Assembly (NCBI RefSeq): GCF_036370855.1
Contig: NC_088102.1
Location: forward strand, 25,525,001 to 25,589,000
Direction: 5' to 3'
Length of the DNA: 64,000 bases
Source: Dromaius novaehollandiae
Taxonomy: Eukaryota; Chordata; Aves; Casuariiformes; Dromaiidae
In this document: in pieces, positions 34,636 to 48,760 of the stretch
Numbering within the stretch: position 1 is the stretch's first letter
Layout: the number at the start of each line of letters is the position of its first letter
Position numbers and translations under genes: made by a program
Notes under the pieces: generated by a model
The model's input: the letters and a program-made list of their open reading frames with translations, nothing else
What the model was told of the DNA's origin: nothing
Database searches by the model: none

Positions 34636-36679
34636 CAGTTGAAGTGCATTGATCATTTACAAGTATGAATGGAAACAGGCTGCCATAGACATGAAACCTA
34701 CTTCCAGCACTTCCAAGAGAATCACCTCTGCAGCAAAAAATGGTTCAATGATCCGAAACAGTCAGCTCCCTTGTGCAACGCCTGCTGTAAGCTTGCCGTA
34801 GTTCTGTCCTCTCCCTCTGCCTGCTTGTACCCCCTCAGCTGCTACAGAAACTGATTTTATTTGTGGGACTGGACTTATGTACCTCAGATTTTAGAGGGAA
34901 ATGATCAGGGGCAAGATTTACTTACACTATCTAGTAACTCCCAGTTGGGTGTCCTCCCAGCAGTTGCTATGTGATTGAGCCTTACATCCCCATTCTTTTA
35001 GAACTGCCTCCATTCAGTGCCTGCAGAATATGGTCCTGCACTCCCAAGCTGGCATCTTTAAGGAACAGAATGGCTTACAAGTAGAAACAAAGAAATTGTA
35101 AATTAAGTACCTAAAAAAGAAATTAATCAGTGATTATCTCTATCACCCAAAAGATAAATATATAGAAACAAAGAAAAATGCTAGCTTTTGTGCCCATTCT
35201 GTTTAAGGCTCAGGCCTTCCTATCTGGTTTTTAATGCAATTTTAATTGTTGGAGTGGAATACTCTGTCCCTGGGGTATTTTGTCTCACTTTCCCAATGAA
35301 TAAACTGAACTCTATTTTTAAATTAAAGATCTCTATCAGTTTGGGCCTTGTTTTCTTTTTTCTTTTCTTTTTGTACCTGTTAGTTATTTTGCTGTATCGT
35401 TAATACTGCCGCATCCCTTGTGCTATTCCCTCTAGGCTTCTTCTGGATCTGCTGCCTCTGCCATCTGCTAGCTCTGGAGGAGGAGCCCTGCATATATCTG
35501 CAGGGCAGCTTTGTTTATGTGCTGTTCAGTTTGTTGGGCAGTTTCAGAAAGGTATCGCCTGCAGCATTGAACTCCAATTTAATATGTATCTGGTGTCTTT
35601 TCCTCATGGGGAAAGTGTGTCTGGTATGTTTGTTTCATAGCAGGTGAATACTGATGTATATGTGTGCAATTAATTCTGTATTCAATACTGCAGTGAGCTC
35701 CAGTAAATTTAATGACTAAAATAATCAGATGTGGGTTTTCATACCTCATTTCTATATTCTATGCTAGAAATCTCTCCTTTCTATGTTAAAGGGCTGGTGT
35801 ATTTACAGCTGAGCCCTGGGAGAGTGAATACTGTTGTGGAGAGAGATTACAGGGTGACTGGACCAGAAGGGAATGTTGACTGAGTAAATGTAGAAAAGAG
35901 CAAAGCTCCCTAAGCAACACCTGAAAGGGGAGGGAGAATATCTGTTTTCCTAACCATGGGAAGGTAGACTTTATATTCTCAGCTTAGAGAGTACAGCAGA
36001 AGTCTGCCTACTCACCCCTGAAGACTAGAGAAGAAGGACATTCATGGAGACAGGTGATCATGAGCCAGTGCATCTGGTTCCTTAACAGCCTTCTGAGGTT
36101 TAAGTCTATCTTCCCTTCTTAATGTCTTCACTTCCCTAGAAACATATTACAAATGCCAAGCAATTATTTATTCCAGGATTCAGTTGTTCTTGTGATTCAA
36201 GGACAAGAAACCATACTGTTTATACCTGTGCAGTTTGAAATTGCAATAAATACTACAAACTACTGATAGCAGTAGAGCCTGGGAGGGATCCAGTGGCTAT
36301 TGAAGTCATGTGCTTAGATGGTGACTGAGCTGAGAATTTGCTGAGTTAGTGACCTTCAAGTTTGTTATCTAATGACATTTTGTGACTGAGATACCACTAA
36401 TCTAATTTGGTACCAGACACCCAGAAAATTAGAATTCCATGGCCCAGAAATGGGCATACCAGAAATGACTCAGAAGAAAAAAAATCATCCATGTATGCAG
36501 AGAAAAGTGTAAGAAGAAAGAATTTCCTGGACTGCCAGTCCAACTGCAGTATTGGTACTGTGACCATATTAGAGGTGAAAAGGGGAGTACAAATGAGCAA
36601 AATGCAGGACTTCTCCAAGCTCACTGAATTGTGCTCAAAGAACTTGATTTTGAAGAGGCAACAACAGCTTGGGAAGGGA

Positions 36680-36700
36680 GTTGGGGGGGGGGGGGAAGGC
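36680..36700. repeat. Poly-G run
   Basis: G run of about 14-15 bases in the intergenic region, followed by GGAAGGC. Confidence 0.8.
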
Positions 36701-38511
36701 AGTAGAGTAGATCAAATGATATACAGAATTCTACTAAATTTTCTTTGGAAAGAATGATTGAGAACCATTAACCTAATTTAAACAGTTTTCAGGTTATGGC
36801 ACTTGCACCTAATCTGTTTAGGTTTGCAGTGACACAGCAAGATTTTTCATAGTGCTGATCAAGTTTTCACATCTATATGTACCACAGATATTTGCTTGTG
36901 TTCATATGGGTGCATGCTGAGGTAATCTCTGTAGCTTTTAATTCCTCTAAAGGAGAAGCGCTGCCCAGAGGTCACAAACATAAAATTGCATCAGTGCCAT
37001 AGGAAAGAGTCTTCTAGGATGCCCCACCATGTGCAGCTGAGGGGAGGGGAAAAGGGGTCATGCAGGCTAACTCTGTAAGAAAATTAATGTAGTCAGCTGG
37101 TTCCAGGAAGATAATGATGTGTTTAATTCAAGGCCACCTGGAAATGAAGCATGTTGTTTGTTTACCACATGTACTCTGTTCATTATGTGATGTTTAGCTA
37201 AAACTAACTGTCCAACAGATTGTAAACAACTACTGAGTTTTATATAATCTAGAGTAAAGGGAAAATAAAATCTTTAGATAAATCAGAATCAAAGCACAGT
37301 CTGTTGAGTACTGGAGATGGAAGAGGAAACCACCTGTGTAAATTCATCATTTTCAGTCCTTTTGAGGGTACAGTGCTGGAGAAGTTGCGTTACAAACTGG
37401 ACTGCCAACTAATGCCCAGGACACCCCCTGCATTGCAACCAGGCAGTAACTTATTGGCAAAGCAGGCCCCAAAGTTGTGTCTACTGCCTGAATGGTTCTG
37501 TTTGTAGGTATTTTTCCATTCTTTGAGAGCTAGTTGATGTTTTTCCTCGCTGTTCCACATCAGATATTTCTACAGATACACCTAACACAGATCTAAGCTC
37601 CTCTGCCTATTCTACATGCTCTGCCGAGCTACATGAAGAAGCTAATAGATACAGAACACCTACCTGGCTGCAGAGCATCCCACTGCCATGGCTACAAGTC
37701 CAGGTTGAAGCTGTCTGCATCTTAGGTCAGAGTGCAGACAAGAACTTGGATCTGTCTTCATGTATTTATGTAAGCCATTCCCATTCACATCACACCTGAA
37801 GCTTGATAGATTTAACATGGAAAAGAAACTTAGTGACAAGATTTACATCCCATTTAATTAGGATGCAAGATTAACTGAGCTATAATCCAGTGTGTTCTAA
37901 GTATGCTTTAGTTCTGATATGATCACAAAACTTGTCTAACTCTGAACAAATTCCTCAAATGGTTAACAGAAGTACAAGGACTCCAGAAATTATTGATTCA
38001 GAAGAATAAGTCAGGACCCCTATATAAAGGTAGGTTTATTAGAAGATCTCTTTACAAGAAAAGGTTTTGATAGAAAAGGTGTAAAGACAAGAGTGAGGTA
38101 TTGAAAATAATGCCCATCCTAGAATAAGGCTCTAGTTCACAGTTTTCTTGAGTCTCTGGACTAGTGACAGTCCTCCACATCTGCTGATGCCTGTGTACAT
38201 CCTAATATCAAATCTGGTTGAAAACAGCCTGTAGCATAATGCTATAGGTCAGTTACAGATCAGGCACAAGAGGCACAAGATGTTGCTGATGCAAATTTAG
38301 CATGGTACAAAATACATTCAGCTATTTCTATTTAGCAAATAGTAGACACAAATATCTTAATAAAACCATTTTTCCATACAAATACTGAACACTAAGAAAA
38401 TGTTCACATACACTCTAGTAGAGGTGAGGTGAAAGTTCCCACTGTGCAAGTTATAGCTTAGCTCATACAGACTGTTTCCTTGCATCACCTTCTGATATCT
38501 GTAGTCAAAGG

Positions 38512-38995
38512 ACCACAGAAATAATGGCTGGAGAGGCTGTCTGGAGGTCTCTAATCCAGCCTCCCACTAGGAACAGAGCTGTTGCCAAAACTGGATCAGG
38601 CTAGAACACAGTAGACTTAAAAACCTATGATGGTGTTTCCACTACTTCTCTGGTTAACCTGTGCCAGTGCTGCTCTACGCACCTTATGAAGAAGTTTCTC
38701 TTTATGCACTGCCTGAATTTCCCAAAACACAACTTGTAGCCCTTCCCTTTGCCTTTTACTTACTGTCTGCTACCACCAAGAAGAGTTTGTAATTCCCTTT
38801 CATATAGTTGCAGGCTCTGCAATTAGCTTCCTCTCCTCTTTAGTCTCCTCTGTACCACAGTAGAGAATGCCAGGTCCTTCAACATTTCCTCATAGACCCT
38901 GGGCTCCTGACTATACTTGAAACTGTTCTTCAAGATCTTTCCTAGTTTCAGGTAGTACTCCAATCTGTCCACTAGTGCTGGCTTGTTACAAACAG
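38512..38995 (-). mobile_element. CR1 LINE fragment, antisense
   Basis: Decayed reverse-orientation CR1: GGCTGTCTGGAGGTCTCTAA with TCCAGCCTCC, a middle AAGTTTCTC block, and CTTTAGTCTCCTCTGTACCA. No intact frame. Confidence 0.75.
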
Positions 38996-40289
38996 GGTGC
39001 CAGCAACAAATGGGCCATGAATCCTAGTTCCTAAACCCACCAGATCCACTTAAATCCTAGATCCTAGGGGTTTTTTTATCATTTCTTAAATAAATAATCT
39101 TTTCCTCCCATCTGTACCACAGTACAACAAAGGCAGTGGTTTTTGAGCAGCAGGATCAGTGATCCCTGGTTCCCTATGAATTTGTGTTCCTGAAACATTG
39201 TGCCCTCTCATTGAAGCTGTTCTTCCAGCTGAGCATTTGTAAGTGTTTTTCTCCTACATGCTCTCACCAGCATTTAATGCATGTGCACTGCAGCCTTTTC
39301 CTGAATCAGGGCATTTATAGAGTCCCTTTCCTCTAACTGGCTACCTACTAAACCCACAGGAACTAAATTAGCTGTGAAACTTACACTATCAAATCTAACT
39401 GAAATGGACCAACAGGCTTTAAAGTGACTGGATAGGAATGTGAAGACATGCAGTTACACACATGCACAAAACACAAGAACATAATCCTTATTTCCTTAGA
39501 AAACCAGGCTCAAAAGCCTACTTTTATGCCTTTAATGCAGATTTTGTCTGGACTTTTTAAGCAAGTCCTGCTCCAAGGTGTTTTGATCCTGGGGTCCTGG
39601 TGGAGAGAGGAACACTCTGGAATATCAGAGTAATTTTAGTCTAGTAAGCATCCTCCCCCTCCAGTTCCTGCTATTTTAAGTGTATGACCATCCTAGGAGG
39701 ATTTGAGCATGCACAGAGACTCCAAACAGGTTAATCTGCTAAATGCTTCTCTCCAAGATAAGTAAGGGCCTGGAGGATGGCAGGGAGCGAAATCTGATAT
39801 TGATTCACATCCAGGGCTTGTGCTCTGATAGGCCTCACAGAAGGTAGCTGCCACTTCCACTGCCCAGGGGGATGAGAAGGGAGGGAGTAACATCTGCAGC
39901 AGCTTTTCCTCCCTGCAGAAGAGATGCTTCTTCCTCTGGATAGTACAGGTTGTAACCCTGCAGAGGCATCTCTCATCTCATTTTCTTAGAGGAAGCCAGA
40001 GGGGACTATCCTCTCTCTGACATTGTCCTATGTTGTTGCTGTTGAGCATCCTCTTCCACAAAATCCCCATGTGTAGTAGACACTCTTCCATCTAATGTTT
40101 GGGAGTTCCTCCTTTCAGCCATTCCCTTTTTGTGTCTGTCATCATGTTTGTTAGCACCAGCGTGAAATAACTGAATGGCTTAAGGCTGAGCCCTCCGTTA
40201 CCATCACTCAGCGCTCATTTTCTTAACTCAGAGCTGAGATGGAGGGGGCCATTCACCCATGCCTCAGCATTTTAAATCTGCTCCAGGCA

Positions 40290-40400
40290 CAGATCTCAAA
40301 GCATTTCCAAAAGGTAGATCAGGACCATTACCCTCTGGAAAGCCAGGAGCAATGCCAATTTATATCAAAAGGCAGGGAAACCGAGCGGTAAGGCAAGGTA
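40290..40400 (-). mobile_element. MIR-like SINE relic, antisense
   Basis: Read backward, the order TCTCAAAGCATTTCCAAAAG, CATTACCCTCTGGAAAG, GGGAAACCGAG matches the reverse of the MIR 3' part. Confidence 0.5.
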
Positions 40401-43400
40401 AAATGAAACATTCTCTTGAACATTTTTGTTGAAACTACATATATAGAGTAAAAAGACTCAAAGACATACTGCTTCTATATTCTCTGATGTTAGGAAGTCA
40501 GCATTTTACACTAGCTTTTGGCTTCCTTCTAGGTGAATTTAAAACTCTAATTCTGCATTTATTAAGGACAGCCAGAAGAATCAATAAAGGCCTTGGCTTT
40601 CTGGAGCTGATCTTCTCACCAATCATTTCTGTCTCCATTCTGTGCTATGGGCTTAGATAAGAAAGAAAACAAAACCTTCTCCTTAATGGACAGGTTTCTT
40701 AATTAGGATGGGGAAAAAATGACTGCAATTTTGCTGTGGCAAATTAAAACTAAAATGACATAGCAAAGAGCAGGGTCTGGAGCAGAGGGGGGCAATCAGA
40801 GACAGCTATTGATTTTGAAATGATGGAGGAACCAGAGGAGAGTGCACACAGCCTGAAAAGGAGACTCATCCTTCAAAGCACTGTTCTTGCTTAAAAACAA
40901 TCAGTCCAGGCAGAGGAATTGGTTGTAGGTGAAGCTTTGGTGTTATCTTTGTTTTCAGACAGAATTTCAATTTTGGAAAGGCTCACTGGTTCGTAAGCAG
41001 ATTTCTCCTTAAACAAATCTTGGGACTGTGGAGCTAGGAATCAAGGGATGAACCTGAACAAAAGTATACTTGAGTGGACTATCAAGAAGTTAGTAGTAGC
41101 AGTAACAAAAAATTCATGTTTAGAAATAGTTTTCCCTAAGGAAGAGGAAAAAGCGTCACTGCTCACAGCCAAGGCAGGCAGAGAAGAGGGAACAGTCATA
41201 GGCTAAATATAGGACTAGGCCAAGATTTTACACCCTTTTCATCCCCAGTTACTGCACAGCATGTCCCATCTTTCCTAGAATGGAGAGAATTACTCTTACC
41301 TTATCCTTACCTTATCCCAGTGGCAAAGATCAAGCCTAGGTATACCTACCACTCCACTCAGCACACTTCCATATACACTGGCCTTTTTGCCCTTGGCTTT
41401 CCAGACAGCCTTCCTCTAAGACTGACAAAAGGTCTGACTGATGTCTGACTTCAACAGCTAGCACCTGGAAAGTCTCTCAGAGAATGGCACTATGTTTGCA
41501 ATGATTGCTTTGAGTTTGTCTGGCTTCTCATTGCCATGATGAGGCCTGATTTCACAAAAGGGCTGATTGTCAGGTGTCTGTGACACAGGGTAGGGAAGAT
41601 TTTAGCCTCACCATTGCAAATAATCTGCAGCTGTCCTGTACCCAGCTGAATGCTGCATGCAAATAAGCCCCTTCCAGCCCAAACAGCTGAAAACATGCTG
41701 CAGGCCCTTTTAAAGCAATGGTTTTGTTCCACCACGTATGAGACCTACACTTAACACTGTCTTTGCACCATCAAATCCTAATCACAAAGCGGGTGACAAA
41801 ATAATGTCTCTCTTGCTCCCCACAGGGCTGGCAGTTGGTAAGAGGTAGTGTGCCCTCATCCACAATCCCTTTTTTTTCCCCCCCACTCTTCCTCTTGCCT
41901 CCAAGCAGTGTGCTACAGAACAAGTTCAACAAAATCCATCCTTTTCCTGCTGCCTCCTCTGTCTCTGTAGCCGAGTCGCTGCCATGTCACCTCTTTCCCA
42001 CCTGAATCCCAACAGAAGGCAGCATATGCAATTAGCTGGCAGAGAGAACTCTTCCTTCCCTCCTAACCTCCCACCTTCATTTCTCAGAGGCAGAAGCACA
42101 CCTCTCCTAGAATTGTTTCTGTGGCTGCTCCTGCTATTGCCAGCTGCTGCTGGATGTCAAACACAAGCATGGGGATACAATCTCCTCCAAGCCCTTCCTG
42201 GCCCAGTGCTGCGACTGCACTCCAAGATAGATTTGGGCTCGGCACAATGCTTTGATGCTTCAGCATTTACCTCGGCTGAAACTGGAACTATTCTGCAGCC
42301 ATCCCCTGGCTTGCACGGGAGTCTTACACAGCAAGACAGGTCTTGCACAGCCTTATCACTACTGTTGTCTAGCCCACTGGCAGTTCTTGCCTTCTCCTGA
42401 AACAAAATGATAGGGGAGAAGTTAAAGGATCCCAGGTGAGCTAGCATAAAGAAGTGAAAATGTGGTATGTTCTATTTGATCTCTACTGCGTACTCGCCCC
42501 TTCTCTCTGACCTCCACAACATGCATTGTTCTGGAACAGCAGAGGCTGTTCCATGCTGAAGGCAGCAAACCCTGGCTCCAAGGATTTTTAAATACCTCCT
42601 TTCCCTGGAATTCACACAAGAAATCCTGTTTTTTCAGATTACACAAAGTCTAGTGACTGTGGGTCCCATCTGGAGAGTAAGCATGCAAGCACTCAGTTTG
42701 CTTCAACAAATACTGTTTTCTGCAGCAGAAAAGCAGGAGAGAGAAAAACATTAGTCATGGATTTGCTTAATTAAGATCTAATAGCCAAGGTCAGTGCTCA
42801 GCCAAGAATAGATAGCAGAAACCTCCCATGATGTATTTCTGCGATGAGATGTTCATAGCACACAGACTTCAGTTATCACTATGAAAAATTTAACCATCTG
42901 CTGGAATACACTCAGATCTCTTTTGCATTATTTCCTTTCTTTTTCTTTCAAAAATATGTTTCCAACAAGACCTCATGACAGTGTAAATTAGCAAATTTCT
43001 GCTGCATAGAGATTGTTTCACCTAAACCAAAACGCAGCTATTTGTTCTTTTGCCAGCCCTCTGCAGGATGACAGTACCTGTTTGTCCATGTCTAGCATGC
43101 CTTTCTGTGCTTTAAACAAAAAGCCTTAAAGGGAAGAGGTGACTACTCAAGGAAAGTTGCTGCAATAGGCGCATCAGTGAGGAGGAGCACTGAACCTTCA
43201 ACCTTTAGCTGTATCTTGTATGTCTGCGATGTTCCAGTGCAGCAGAAGGGATGTGATGACCTACCATGCCAGTCTACAGCACCTCTCCAGTCTCCTGTGG
43301 CACTTCAACCTACAGGACAAGAGTGACAATCTAATGGCTTGTTCTTTCTAGTTTTTGCACATGGGTCTGTGCAGTATGCATCAGTGCTCCCACCACCACC

Positions 43401-45074
43401 ACCCCACCAAAACAAGAACTTCCGAACACTTTAGGCCAAAAAGCCCTTGCTCCTCCATTTTTTCCCAATGGACCTCCAAGCAGCCTTCTCCCCAAAGCTT
43501 TAACTGAGAACACAGAAGATATGATATGATTTATATGGCCTCACAGACCACTAAGTACTATTCCTAGAGAGCTGATGGAAAGAATAAGGTCACTGAAAAA
43601 TGCACCCTGGCTCTTCTGGCCCCTGGAAGATGCAGCTTTACTTCCTCTGCCAGAGGCTGCAGCACAGGACATGATCTGATGCAACTCAGCAAGAACAGAA
43701 AATATACTCTGTGTGGGCAGCAACGCAGAGTGTGAATACACTAGAGCAAGGAGGTGTAATGCCTTAAGTGCACGTTTGCCTTGTGCCTATCCTTGGAGTC
43801 TTGCAGTACATGTCAGTGGAGAGCACCCAGCAGTTTCCCTCCTGGTGAAGTTAAGGTTGAAGTTGTTCATTGCAATGCTCCTTTGCATACCTCACTTGTA
43901 GTGCGGAAGCAAGGTCTTCCAGCAGGCAGCTCTCTGCCCATACACAATGCATGCCTAGCAATTGGCAACTGACTCAAACTTCGCTGCTTATAAAGACACT
44001 GCATGGACATACAGTCCTAGAACCACAGTTTATTGCAGCAGTTCAAACCTCAGCCTTTTGTCTTTGCACTGTACCAACCACTAGTGTAGCAGGCACCCAG
44101 AGAGCAACTCCCTTCTCCTGCAAAGATGGAGTGTACAGAAACCACATCATTTCCCGAGGTTTACCACTCCCACTGTCCGGAAAGGGAGCAACACAGCCCT
44201 CACCCATCATCAAAAGAGGGTAAGTGGGTCTGAGGCTTTCAGAAGAGCATACAAACATTATTGCCTGGGAGCCTGGCATCTGGCAGGGAGAGGAGAGGAG
44301 AGCATGGTCGCCATGGTAATGCTTTGCCTCATTTAACCGCAAAGTAACCTCTTGTGTTTTTATATGCAGCCATTCCCAGCACATCTGCCCTCTGCATAGC
44401 ACAGGCAGCATGCTGCACACATATGCTCACACACAGCAACCCCCTGCTCCTAGCCCCCACACAGGGCACAGGCATACTACATGCCCTGCTCTGCAACACC
44501 TCCCCTCCCCATATATGATGGGCACAACATGCCTGTGCTGAGCAACACACATTTCCTCAGTGCTCTTCCAGCCACATCCCCAATGCCTCTAAACAAGCAG
44601 CCACGCTTACAGTCCCTGTTCCTGCAGCTCTATGTCCCTCTGCTTCACAGACATAAGATGCTGTAGAAGCACAGAATCAGTGCATGTTCAGCCAGCTTCC
44701 AAGAACCACACACTGCCTGTCTCCCACAGCCTTGCCACAAAACCTGTCTACAGTTTTTGTGCAATTTATTCTTAGATGCATTTTGTTCAGATACTGTAGC
44801 ATGAACAAGGAATAAGTTCAGCTCTGTCTCCTTCGCTTTGCTCTGCTTTTGCCTTTGGGGGGAAAAAAACAGTCCCTGAGAAACAGATATAGAGGGAGAT
44901 GACTGCCCTTCTCTGCATTGTGAACCCATGAGGAGCTGGTGGGCAGGTCTTTTGGCCCTCCTGGCTAGGCCTGCTGCTCACATCTTTTGGCAGGTAACTG
45001 TAGGAAATCAGTTTTGATGCCATTTCTCCTCAAAGCACCCTATGGATCCCTGGAGGGGGGCTCAGCTCCCTGCT

Positions 45075-45165
45075 GATAGCAGAGAAACAGAGGCACAGAC
45101 AGCAGTGACCAGTTTCATAGCACAGCAAGAGCACTGCAGATGAACCATGAGCTGAGTCCCTACCC
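45075..45165 (-). mobile_element. MIR-like SINE relic, antisense
   Basis: GAGAAACAGAGGCACAGACA, then CATAGCACAGCAAGAGCA and GAACCATGAGCTGAGTCCC, resemble the reverse of the MIR core. Confidence 0.45.
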
Positions 45166-46344
45166 ACTCACAGATCAAACTCAGCTCTTGCAAACGCCAC
45201 CAAGCATAACCTGGGGGCGTCTCCTGAGCTACCCCTATTATGCCAGGTCCCATCAGTTCTTCCAGAGGGTGCTGGTGGGGTTAGAGCTTGGGCCATGTTA
45301 CTGTGGTGGGCACAGGCCTGCCCCCAGCCCAGCAAGGTGACAAGCAGAGACTCCTTAGCCATACATACACAACAGCTCCAGGTAACAGGGCCTATCAGGC
45401 CCAGACTTGCTTGTGCCCAAGGTTACCATATCGCATGGGACAACTGTCCTTTTCTGCCTCTGTAATGGTGAGTTTTAACAAGCAGTTAGGGAAAGCAAAC
45501 TGTCAGCCCATCTCATCAGGGTGACAGCCACCCCTGGACCCTGAAGGGCTGCTAGCAACTAAGCACTGCTTGGTTCTGCTACATAGCTTGTGTGCTCTAT
45601 ATATGTGGCCTACAAAATACTCTGAGAACTGCCTCAGGCAAAAAAGTCTTCTTTAGAGAGCCAGTAGGGATGCCAGCCCACATCCTCTTGGGCCCATTCT
45701 CCTCCTTGTAGACCCTTCTCAAGCTCCCCCTGCTCACCTCAACTCTCCTTCTCTTCAACTCTTCCCCATACTCCTAAAAATGACCCAGATTCAATATCCT
45801 CAAGCCTGACTTCCCTGATCTGAGTGTGATCCACCTAATGTGACCAGCGATGTAACATCCTTGAGAAAGTATATGACTGGCATGAGATCTCTCCACCTGG
45901 CTGCCTAGCACCTCTGGTCAAGATGACCCCATTTCTCCTAGTACTGGTCAGGGTTGCATGTCTCACCCTCCCCTACATTTGAGAAGTCATGGGATCTGCT
46001 CCAACCCCTGCTCCTCCATTTCTCTTCACTCTCATCATTGCTCCCTGCATCTCTGACTATGACTGAGCTCAGTTACTCCAAAGGCACAGGCCTTCTTTTA
46101 ACCCTACACAGGAGGTGGGTCTGGGGCAGAGTGAGTGCTGCCTGCAGAGCCCACAACCTGCCCAGCCAGTGCCGCTCCAGCCTGGAGGAAGGCACCTAAT
46201 GCTTGAGCACACACTTCCCTCTTATGGCCATGCCCGATACAGCAACCAGACATCCAGGCCTTCAGCACCTTCACTGAGGCTGTGATTTTCCAGGGAATAG
46301 TGATACTTCCAGCAGTTGTCTCACACTTTTCAGCCACAGTGGTC

Positions 46345-46405
46345 GGGGGGGGGGGGGGGGGGGGGAAGGCGGGAAGGCATGGAGCCTGTTCAGCTGATGC
46401 TGATC

Positions 46406-46442
<37 letters not shown>
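46345..46442. repeat. G21 run followed by (AC)18
   Basis: G run 46345-46365, then a 41-bp spacer, then 18 AC units at 46407-46442. Both are non-B-DNA-prone. Confidence 0.9.
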
Positions 46443-46444
<2 letters not shown>

Positions 46445-46954
46445 TGAGCTGTTGAATCCTCGGTACGTGTCCTGCCCAGGGCAGGATACCATTTCTCTGA
46501 TGGATGTTTGGACTTCCATCCCTGGTCTGGGGCAGATTCCTCTAAGGTAGGACACAGCCTCTGACATCTTTCCCCTTTCCCCAGCTCAGACATGGCTTTT
46601 ACTTACTTTAATTTTGAATGGAAAGTTTTTAGCTACTCAAGTTACAAGTAGTCGATGATTCAATTTCTCCACTTTTTTCCATATACATTGCACACTATGA
46701 CAAAGCCTCTCTCTTTCTTATCCAAATAATAACATCCAACAAACTTCTTGTCCAAAGAAGAGGCAATCAGCCTTCCCAGATCTCCAGTACTATTTCCAGT
46801 ACTATTTTCTCTAGACTGAGCCAATTCAAGTATCCGCTTCCCTCTGTGCTCTCATCACCCTAACTACGGGGTTTGTAATTAAGGAGTATTTGCTTCACAG
46901 GAGTGGTAGTTTATTCTTACAACTGATCTGTGGCCTTCCTCTAGCCACCAAGTC

Positions 46955-47038
46955 AGTTGGTTCAGTTCACTGATCCAAAGAAAAACTAGTCTTTTTTTGT
47001 GGGAAAATTTGCTGTTGGATCAGTGAATTGAACCGACT
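46955..47038. repeat. 84-bp hairpin with 24-bp arms
   Basis: Arms 46955-46978 and 47015-47038 pair at 22 of 24 positions around a 36-base AT-rich loop. This is pre-miRNA-like in size, but no miRNA family is recognised. Confidence 0.8.
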
Positions 47039-48599
47039 CACCCCACAGGTAGAAAACTGAGTAAAACAAAAGCACCTTCAGCCATGTCTTCTGTCAACTC
47101 ATTTTCCTAAATCTTCCTTCACTCACTTCTTCTGAACAGAGGAGGAGGAAGGAAGAATGAAAAACTGCAAAACTGCACTTGATACCTGAAGGGGGACAAA
47201 CCACTCCTTCCTTCCATCTCCAATCTAAGGTTTGGTCTCTACTCAGGCACTAGTGTATTCAGATGCCCCCTTGTCCTCCCTGTCATTCTCCTGTTCTCCA
47301 CAGGATGTTCTCTTCTCCTGTGCCACCTTTGCAATAGCTTTAACTTAGGCATGAAAATGAAGGCTATCAACAGAAATGTCTTCAAGTCGGCACTGTGGCC
47401 CAACATACTCTTTCTCTGTGTAGAAGACAAAATGCCTGGTCCAATCTCCCACACTAGTAACAGTGCTTGCTGCCACTAATTCCTTGACTGATCAAGCCCT
47501 CTGCCAGACTGCCTTAGCTAGAAGCCACATAATTCTTGCTCACTTCATCCTTTGCTACTCACCCTCCTTCTGCACTGCAGCCAATTTGGCAGCTCTTTAA
47601 CACAAAATGGCTGTGTGAGGAGTTGGGATTTATTTCCCTTAAGGCAAGGCATGCCCAAAGGTCACTGATTCTTCACATGACTTCCAGTATCACAACAGGC
47701 TTGTGCCAAGAACTCAGGGGAGTTTTCAGCTGACTAAAATTACATTATGCTACAGTCTTCACAGGTGGAGATGCTGTGGGCTAGGAGGACACAAAGTTGA
47801 AGCAGGGGAGCTGGGGGACACAGGGCAGTGGCTACATAGGAAGAGGCCACAGTGAAGGACAACAGAACTGCAGTTCCCACATGTGCAGTGGATGACTGGC
47901 TATTGCATTCAGGAGATGCAACAGCTCTTCACAACAGAGGCAGGCACAGCCACTGAGGTCACAGTGTACGGAAGAGACCATATGGAACAGACTCTTCCAT
48001 TCCCCCATCATTAGTGCCAGGGGCCTACAGGGGCTTTTAGTCCTGGTCTTCATGCAGGACCAGGTGAATAAGGAGGGACCTGTCCTATCTTCTGCAGCAC
48101 CAACAATATTGTCAGAAGAAGCAGAAGCAGTTGTGGTCCTCCTTGAAGTTACCTATAGCAGCCTGATCACACTTTGTGCCCCTTACCAGTGTTCCTCAAA
48201 GTGCTCTGCAACCACTGATAAAGTGTGGCCACATCTGCTCTGAAGCCATTTGCCAGTGTAGTGATGGGGAGAAAGGTTTGGGGTCACTTCTATAGTGCCA
48301 GAGTTTTGAGGCCCAGATGCTCAGAAGTATAAGTGACTAAGCAAAAGCTAGAAATTAAAATGTCACAGGGCTCTGGGTCCTAATGCAGACACAGTTATAC
48401 TGGTATTCAATGTTTTTGCTGATAAAGCTGATAGCGCTTGGAAAAGTTCTGCTGGAAAAAGAGCCCTATTCTGCTGACATAAGCTGCCTGCACACAAGGA
48501 AGGCTCCACTGGTACAACTCTGCTGCTACAGCAATATCACACACATTTACATGTAAATTAGGCCTTTGTTTATATCGCACAGATGCAGCCTTTCACTTC

Positions 48600-48760
48600 A
48601 TCCTGAATGGGGAGGGGAGAGGGAGGGTAATGGTTTCCACTAGCCTCATTTTATGGATTAAGACAGTGAGGCAAAAAGAAATAAATTTGTTGGCTCAATA
48701 TCAACCAACATGAGTAGCAGAGAACGCACTGAACTTGGTTATAGGTTACAGCCATAACAC
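48600..48760 (-). mobile_element. MIR-like SINE relic, antisense
   Basis: CCTCATTTTATGGATTAAGA followed by CAGTGAGGCAAAAAGAAATA, and a later TGAGTAGCAGAGAACGC, follow the reverse of the MIR consensus. Confidence 0.55.

Noticed and set aside
41984-42400. Plus-strand open frame of 138 codons with a Leu-rich hydrophobic stretch resembling a signal peptide
   Set aside because: The hydrophobic stretch is late (about residue 43), composition is like the neighbouring noncoding DNA, no domain is recognised, and no promoter or splice context supports it.
45640-45990. Possible further antisense CR1 piece
   Set aside because: Pyrimidine-rich and vaguely similar in style, but no diagnostic CR1 block could be found.
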